Shown here: positions 39,739 through 46,154 of the stretch, piece after piece | Layout: every line of letters begins with the position of its first letter | How positions within the stretch are numbered: position 1 is the stretch's first letter | NCBI GenBank assembly: GCA_018398765.1 | Contig: JAHBMJ010005855.1 | Span: forward strand, 1-46,154 | Reading direction: 5' to 3' | DNA from: Chromera velia | Taxonomy: Eukaryota > Sar > Chromeraceae | DNA: 46,154 nucleotides | The notes under the pieces: model-generated | The model's database searches: none | The model's input: only the letters and a program-made list of their open reading frames with translations | Told to the model about the DNA's origin: nothing | Made by a program: the position numbers and the translations under genes

Positions 39739-40850
39739 GTGCATCCTTGGGCAGAATCTCTCAACTTCAGTTCTGTTCCGTCTGTCGGCTCTCTGTTCTC
39801 GCCCACCCACAGTATCCGAGATTCCTCCAGCGAATCAGACTCAGTCCCATCCGATCCAGATTCTGAGCCACAACAGCAGCAAGCAGACATGGGGGATGCA
39901 GTCAGATTTGACAAGCTCGAACAGATTGGGAAGGTCAAGCGAGTGACTACGGTCTTTATCCCAGGAAAAACAAACGGACAGGTCTGGTATATCACCTTTA
40001 AGGCAAAGGCAGATGCGGGAAACCTAAATGTGAACGAGAAGAAACTGTTGCTGGTAGGTCACTTTGAAGATCCTGACCTTATCCTGTGGTGGAATGAAAA
40101 CTCCGCTTCCGCCACGACTTCAGATAAGGTTGACACCTTGTTCCTGGAAGCGCATGGCAGCACTGGTATAACACAGGCACAGGCCGTCTACGGCATGGCT
40201 GACGTGCAGCTGAATCTCGGAGATGACTATGACGTATTCGTTGAACGCTTCGTCGACGTCTACATCCAGGCAAATCCAAACAGAAAAAGGAACGACAAAA
40301 TCAGTTCCTTTATCAACGTGCTTTATCCCGAGCTCAGAGAAGAGCTGGAGATAGAACAGATCTACACCGATTGGGACCAATTGAAGAGGAGAGTCGGGTA
40401 CCTCTATGCCAAGCAACAGAAGAAAGCAAGGGCTCGAATTGCAGGGGTGCAACAGAGAGATGAGAGAGATGAACTAGCCGAGTTGCGGAAACGGCTCAAT
40501 CAGTAAGCTGCTCAGATCGCGGCTCTGAGAGGTCGCGGCCGTGGCCGTGAGGGATTCACCGACCGGGGGCACGGTTACAGTAGGGGTGGCTTCGGCTATT
40601 ACCCCGTCTACCCGTCTCCAATGCACGGAGGCCATGCATTCGGCGCGTACGGTTGAGGTGGCTTCAATGGCCACTTCAGAGAGGGACATGGAGGCATGAG
40701 AGGAAGAGGAGGCCACTACCAACAGTATGAAGGCAACAACGGTTTCAACAACGGTCCCCCCTGTTGCTACACTTGCAACCAGCCTGGCCACAAGGCCTCC
40801 AATTATCCTGGGTAGGGAAACGACCCGGGTGGATTGGCGTAGAGGTTCCC
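39739..40850 (+). pseudogene. Gag of the truncated element
   Basis: An open stretch to 40506 encodes about 255 residues including MGDAVRFDKLEQ and a capsid-like region (VFVERFVDVYIQANPN). Then TAA follows CAG at 40503, with two further stops in the Gly/Arg-rich region (TGA near 40656, TAG near 40816). The zinc knuckle reads CYTCNQPGHKASNY: normal spacing, but the last Cys is replaced by Tyr. Confidence 0.85.
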
Positions 40851-41804
40851 CAGTCCACCCAGCAGTTTGCGAAGCCTCGTCCTCTCCCGATTCCCCCGTG
40901 TGTGCGTGTAAAAAAGAAACATGTAGACTGTGAGCGAGAGGACGACAATGAGAATTTCAAAGGAAGAGTCCCGAAGTTGCAGGTTTCTCAGTCACCTGTG
41001 TCCTTCCCTTCTCTGGTAGAGCATGCAAACAGACAGACCAACTTTGAACAAGCGAATTCAGAGAAAATGGAGGCAGAGATGGCAGTAGTAAAGGTTGGTC
41101 CCAGGCCTTTCGTGACAATGTTGCTGTTTGGTAAGCCTGTGTCTGTCCTTATTGACACAGGAGCGGAAACTTTGTTCATTGATGTGAATACGACCTTGCA
41201 TGCTGATGCAAATGTCGACAGGCCCACGGTGGGTCTATCCGCAGTGGGACAGACGGGCGTGTCGGTGGTGGGGGAGATTACGGCCAAGTTTTCTCACCCT
41301 TCCCTACCCAAGAAAGTATTCCCATACCGTCTGACCGTCACAGAAGATTCGAGGTACGAAGCAGTCTTGGGGCAAGACTTTTTGAAGCTGTTGGACCCAG
41401 TAGTACAGTACCACTACCATGAAGACCGTCTAGACGTTGCGGACCTCCCCTCCTTCGAAGTCTGGTACGAGGATGGGAGGAAACCGATATATGCCTTCGC
41501 CTTCACGCGTACGAAAGTCCCCAAAAGAGCGAGGGCTCTTATGCGTGTGCAGGTTGAGGGGATGGAAGGGGAGGAGACGGTCATTTTGAGAAAGAATTAT
41601 CCGAGGGAGTTTCCGGGACTTGCCATCCCGGACCAAGTTGTAGACGTCAAAGCTGGAGTCGCCACAGTAGAAGTCATGAACATCGCCACCAACCTCATCT
41701 GCCTAGGACCGAATTCACTCCTAACTTTTGCAGAACCGTTCTCTTGTGTGTCGTCCGTCGCAGCAGTCACTGCCAATGCTCCCGCCTCTGCCTACATACA
41801 GTAA
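40764..41804 (+). pseudogene. Protease region of the truncated element
   Basis: An open frame carrying the retropepsin active site LIDTGAETLFID. It lacks the TAA and the 4-bp deletion that break the copy in the complete element. It ends at TAA 41802-41804, and homology ends soon after. Confidence 0.85.
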
Positions 41805-41877
41805 CCGCCGATTCCCAAGAAAGAAGACTCACCTGTCCCTGCCCCTCCCTCACAGAAGCTTCCACCCGTGGATCTCT

Positions 41878-44800
41878 AAATGTGTATCTTCTCTCTGTGC
41901 ACAGACTGTTGCATGAAGGCATTTAAACGAGACAGATGCAGCATGCAGAAGCATACTGAGACACGCCCCGATCAGACTTTTCAATTCATCCATATAATTT
42001 CATGCAGACCCCGGGCTCTCCGAGAAATATGTGCAAGGCTCGGCAAACGTACTGCACTGTCCGACGGCGCGATTCCTTGCAGCAGCCTCAGCTCGGTCGG
42101 ACAGTGCATCATCTCCTCTTTTGATAGGCAGACAGACAGGCAGGCAGAGAACTCGGTCGATCGGTCGGTCGATGGGTTTCGTTCCCCTCCAACGGACCAG
42201 TCGATTGGTCGGTCGATGCCAACGACCAGACTACAGCTCGAAGGGGGGATTCTTGGTGAGAGTGAGAAAGCTGAACAGCATCGGGCCTGATGACATGGAT
42301 GGCTCTATTTGGAGGTCAGGAGGCCGGAATAAGCGTCTATAGGAACTGGTTCTCAAGTTTTCATTCACTTGCATTCCGACAGTCCCAGAAAAGCTAGCCA
42401 CAAAAGTCTTTTTTGGCCGTTTTCTGCACGATTGAGGCATTCATTGGAGAGTTTTCATGCCGTCAATTTCAGAAATTTATTTGTATGTGCATTATAAATG
42501 TGAATTGCAGACACTTTCTAGCGGACCAAACGGATTCATGAACTTCCATGGGGGACGTACTGGGGGAGCTGAACAGACAGGTAGAAGGATCGAGCAGCGA
42601 GAGAATTCATTAAGCAGAGAGTGGAAGTCAATCCTGGCATGAGAGGGCCTCCAAGTGACATATCAGCACTCAATGAGATTGGTTGGCCATTTCCCCATGG
42701 ACAGACTTGGAGAAAGACACAGAGAAGTTTGCAGGAGATACCGCTGCACGGGTCCCTACGGCCTGTGCGGCACTTTAACGTTCAAATTTATAACTTTGAA
42801 GAAAAGACCCCACCAGCCATCCCGCACTCCGCTTTTTCACCCCTCGTGTTGAAAACCCCCAACAATCAGAAACTCCAGCCGTCTCCAACAATCCTGCATT
42901 CCCTCAGCCCCTATAAGATTTTATGATAAGATTTTATACCGGATTGTATTTTATGGGATTTTATTTAAAATAAAAAAAATCTAGATCTCTAGCTAGGCTT
43001 TTAGACAAATTTTAGCTAGGATGTAACGGAGTATTAGGCTAGCAATGACAAGCATTTTTCTAGGCATTTTTCGTAAAATCTCATAAAATCCCTAGTAAAA
43101 TCCCTAATTTTTAAGGGCCTGGGGCCAATAATGCCGCCAATATTCCGTAAACCTTCTAGAAACCTTGTCGTGAACTACAACAATTTATATCAGACTTGAT
43201 ATTAATAACTTGAATACGTATTTTTCAAGTTAGTTTAAACTTAACCAAGAGATAATATCGAAAACAATAGCTAGAAAGGTAGCCTTTTACGTTGTTTTCC
43301 TAGCAGTGCGCTCCGGATAAGGCTATTTGACGTACCACCTGCTTCACTTGCCTCATGCACCACGAGTCCAGTTTTCTAATTTGGTCTTTGCGGGCTGCCC
43401 GGCCACGTCTTTATACCCGACAGAGGAGGGCGGGGAGGACTTCACCTCTGAATATGATGATGGTTATGATGTTGATGATGTATGGAGTTAAAGCCGGTGG
43501 GCCGTATAGGCATCATAGAGGCTCTCGCCAACCTAGTATTACCTGCATGTAGGGGAGGTGTCTTCCCTTTGGCCAAAAAAGAAGTACACGGCGCCAGGGG
43601 AGGGAATAACAGTGGGAATCATATTTGGATTTGAGCTAGGACTCCTAAGTATGGGCCTAAGTCTAGCAGACTATTAGCTAGACTATTAGATTTAAAAATC
43701 AAGAGACTTCTACTTAGAGCTAGCTAGAACACCATTCATTGACGTTCAAAAACAAAAAAGAAATTTTTTAAAAATATAAAATTCTAAATGTTATAATTTT
43801 TTGTCAAGTACAATGAGTTGGAAATTGTTCAAGACATTGATTGTGCTTATTCACCTCAGTCTGCATGTATTAATAGTACTCAAAGTCACGGACTCACAGT
43901 ATTGTTAACTTAAAGTTCTAACTCATTGTGGTTTATGAGAAATTGGCCCCTAAAGCTTTAATTACGGTTAGTCACTGCTATCAGACTGAGGTGGCATCTC
44001 GCGTTTCCGGTTGCCTTGCCCCCCAACTTGCTCATCCCGGCCCAGGGCCGTAGCGTTCTTCAACTACTATCTCCACGAGTCCACGTACCCCTTCACGTTC
44101 TGATAAGTGAGTTCTATTCTCCACCCGCTGCCCCTTCACAATTTGCCGAAAGAAGTCATATTTACATGGCACAATGAATCCGTCTTACTTTGTGCATTCA
44201 GCAGAAGCCTCCGCTGTCCATAATGATTTCTGCTTGTCCATTCACTGACCCGATACACTCCTACTGGTGCATCCATCCATTCATCCATCCATTCATTCAG
44301 CCATGATCTGAGCCACCCATCTATTCACACCAATATGTACTGTACACCACCTACCTGCGTGTGCGTGCTACCGCGCAGCCGCAGTGTCGAAAGATGAAAG
44401 AACGACTGAAAACCCAGAACACGCATTTCATATACCAGCACTCCAGCATATTGCCGGAGCCTCGTAGATTGATCTTATGCGGATTTCGCTCTTCATGCAT
44501 GCGCTCAGCGTGCACCTTCCCCCCCCTCCACCCGTCTACCCATGCAACATCTGCTTGCTTTCCTCACCGACTGGTCCTGCCATTTATGCCTCCAAAGCTC
44601 GGTCGTGCATGCACACGCACACACTTCATTCATACATTCGAACCTTGGAGGTGCGTGCAGACGCACACATTCATTCATACATTCGAACCTTGGAGGTGCG
44701 TGCACGAGCACACATTCATTCATATATGCGAACCTTGGGGGTGCGTACACAAGCACACACTTCATTCATGCATTCAAACTTTGGAAGTGCGCGCAAATGT

Positions 44801-45027
44801 ACACACTTCATTCATACATTCGAACCTTGGAGGTGCGTGCAAACGCACACACTTCATTCACACATTCAAACAACCGTCGCGCATGCACACGCACACACCC
44901 TCCTCTGTCCACCCCCGAGAGAAGCAGTCTGTCTACACAGATCGTCTGAGACCCACCCCACCACCCAATGACTCCCACACATCCCCCCCCCGCGTTCCCG
45001 CGCACCCTTTCGCCCTCATTTCATCTC
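41878..45027. other. Intergenic stretch, no gene recognised
   Basis: About 3.1 kb. 42930-44000 is AT-rich. The open frames found are short and of poor composition. One minisatellite lies at about 44605-44890. Nothing matches the missing part of the retroelement. Confidence 0.6.
44605..44890. repeat. 45-47 bp minisatellite, about six copies
   Basis: Diverged tandem units containing CATTCATACATTCGAACCTT followed by GGAGGTGCGTGCA and a short CA-rich linker. Units vary in length and sequence, so the array is older than the 37-bp one. Open frames through it on both strands are repeat artefacts. Confidence 0.88.
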
Positions 45028-46071
45028 TCAACGCCCTGTCTGTGTGTACTTAGGCGCCCCCGCAGCGTGACGGAGCGTGGGGATTTTCTTCCTCATCCAA
45101 TCGCTCCCTGCTGCCTTCTCACTCATGAAGTACACATCCCCAGGCCCCAAATCAATCACCCGGTCCTCAAACTCCCCCATCGCCTTCCCACCGTTGTACC
45201 ACCTGAACACAATGGGCATCCGGGCCTCTGGAGAGAGACCCAATCGCACGCCTACCACCACCCTTCTCTCGGTGTCCCCATGAAATCCTATTCCATTCTT
45301 CTGAGGGTCCATGTACACGTTGGTCTCAACACGGAGAGTAGGCTCACTCACCACGTGCTCAGGCACACCCGCAGCTGCAAGGAGTCTCGCAATGTACTTC
45401 TGAACGGCGTGGGTGTGTGGGACACGGTTGAATCCAACCACCGTACCCTGCCTAGCATCAAAATTCGCAGCACGGCCGTCTCCGGGCTCGAAGCACAGGT
45501 TGTACCTCGCGTGCTTGTTCAGTACCTTCCCTCTTCTTCTGTCGAAGTACTGTTTGTCTGGATCAAGACTGAACTGCTCCTCCGCGACTCTAGGGGCGAT
45601 CAAGTTAATGAAGTTTCGAATCACCAAAACATCCGCTCTGGGAACCCGCGGGGCAACAGGCACCTCTTCGTCAACGCTGATAGGAGACTCAGCTGTTCCA
45701 AGTCCCATTGCCTCATCCCCCTGTCCCTCCCTTCTGTCCAAACGAATCAATTCAGTTGTGACCTGCGGGAAGGACTTCTCAATGATCTCCTGGATATTCC
45801 ACAAGTGTTCGTTCTGCAGACCTGAGGAGGCCCTCTCTCCCAACTGCTCCATTCCCACGTGGTTCTCCGCACACTCACCCAGAGTCATGGTGATCACGGG
45901 ATCACTTCCCGTGTGGGGATCCTGCAGAGGTTGGCCTGCTGACATTGTTGCAGCAAGGCGGGTAGACGGAGATTGACGCCGGAATAAAAATTGCAGTGAG
46001 ACAGAGGGCTTTAGCGCGCCAGTGAAGAGGCCGACTCCACTAAGCGCTCGGATTCGAGTGAGACGATGCAT
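45028..46071 (-). CDS. 2OG-Fe(II) oxygenase-like protein, intronless
   Basis: A single exon of 347 residues. The C-terminal half has the double-stranded beta-helix metal-site pattern: ETNVYMDPQKNGIGFHGDTE with an HxD pair (His264, Asp266), then PGDVYFMSEKA and a distal His335 in TLRHAAG. Such enzymes use Fe(II) and 2-oxoglutarate to hydroxylate or demethylate substrates. The GD-x-Y-x-MSEKA-x-G-x-DW block recalls AlkB-like proteins of algae and large DNA viruses, from memory and not checked. Residues 1-42 are basic and hydroxylated with few acids, like a mitochondrial presequence. A second start at Met43 (45945) would give a version without it. It is the only multi-domain-length gene here with no intron, which may hint at transfer or retroposition. 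Confidence 0.72.
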   Translation of the reverse strand: MHRLTRIRALSGVGLFTGALKPSVSLQFLFRRQSPSTRLAATMSAGQPLQDPHTGSDPVITMTLGECAENHVGMEQLGERASSGLQNEHLWNIQEIIEKSFPQVTTELIRLDRREGQGDEAMGLGTAESPISVDEEVPVAPRVPRADVLVIRNFINLIAPRVAEEQFSLDPDKQYFDRRRGKVLNKHARYNLCFEPGDGRAANFDARQGTVVGFNRVPHTHAVQKYIARLLAAAGVPEHVVSEPTLRVETNVYMDPQKNGIGFHGDTERRVVVGVRLGLSPEARMPIVFRWYNGGKAMGEFEDRVIDLGPGDVYFMSEKAAGSDWMRKKIPTLRHAAGAPKYTQTGR

Positions 46072-46154
46072 CGACTTCGGTCTCAGATTGAAGCGGCGGA
46101 GCAGTCACTGGGAATCAGTGTTTCTTCCCCCAGAATTACAGAATTCAGGCAGGA

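Larger units (their letters stand above)
39368..41877 (+). mobile_element. Truncated Ty3/gypsy element: LTR, gag, protease only
   Basis: A sister of the 18000-24216 element in opposite orientation. It has a 5' LTR, the same primer-site sequence TTGGTCAGCAGAGC, gag and protease. Homology stops abruptly at GTGGATCTCT (41877), before reverse transcriptase. No pol, 3' LTR or target duplication is present, so the 3' two-thirds were lost or never inserted. Confidence 0.93.

Noticed and set aside
44361-45053. 230-codon open frame rich in His and Thr
   Set aside because: Generated by the 45-47 bp minisatellite and CA-rich sequence.

Overview
The window is nuclear DNA of a photosynthetic alveolate. 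A chromerid, most likely Chromera velia or a close relative, fits best. That is inferred from four things: a fucoxanthin-type light-harvesting protein with a signal peptide plus transit peptide, a full-length calcineurin A, very intron-rich genes full of microsatellites, and decayed Ty3/gypsy elements. No RNA gene or CRISPR array was recognised. Assembly breaks lie at 13253-13555, 28470-28654 and 27767.

Layout. 1-2674: microsatellites and one isolated signal-peptide exon (minus, 578-493). 2675-7553 (minus): nine-exon light-harvesting gene. 8218-14308 (plus): eleven-exon Pus3/Deg1-type tRNA pseudouridine synthase, divergent from it. 15077-16723 (minus): TPR-MYND protein, with an in-frame upstream ORF. 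18000-24216: complete but dead Ty3/gypsy element (minus) with two 258-bp LTRs and a 5-bp target duplication. 25791-32833 (minus): sixteen-exon calcineurin A. 33616-37310 (plus): membrane-anchored CocE/NonD-type serine hydrolase, divergent from calcineurin. 39368-41877: truncated sister retroelement (plus). 41878-45027: no gene recognised, one minisatellite. 45028-46071 (minus): 2OG-Fe(II) oxygenase-like protein. The genes have unrelated jobs and are not an operon.

I rebuilt exons by hand. Phases close over the whole reading frame in the light-harvesting gene (900 nt), the pseudouridine synthase (1986 nt) and calcineurin (1584 nt), so most boundaries are well constrained. The 37 introns obtained share unusual signals: the 3' splice site reads TGCAG in 35 of 37, and intron position +3 is C in 19 of 37 and A in only 3.

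The most interesting signal is a family of short palindromic sequences (arm like GCATTTACTTTCATACAG) lying at four intron edges in three unrelated genes. In each case the palindrome is bracketed by a direct repeat of the neighbouring exon edge, so the splice site itself is duplicated. Two more introns carry duplicated or tandemly amplified splice-site regions without the palindrome. This looks like an introner-like or duplication-based process that makes or remodels introns.
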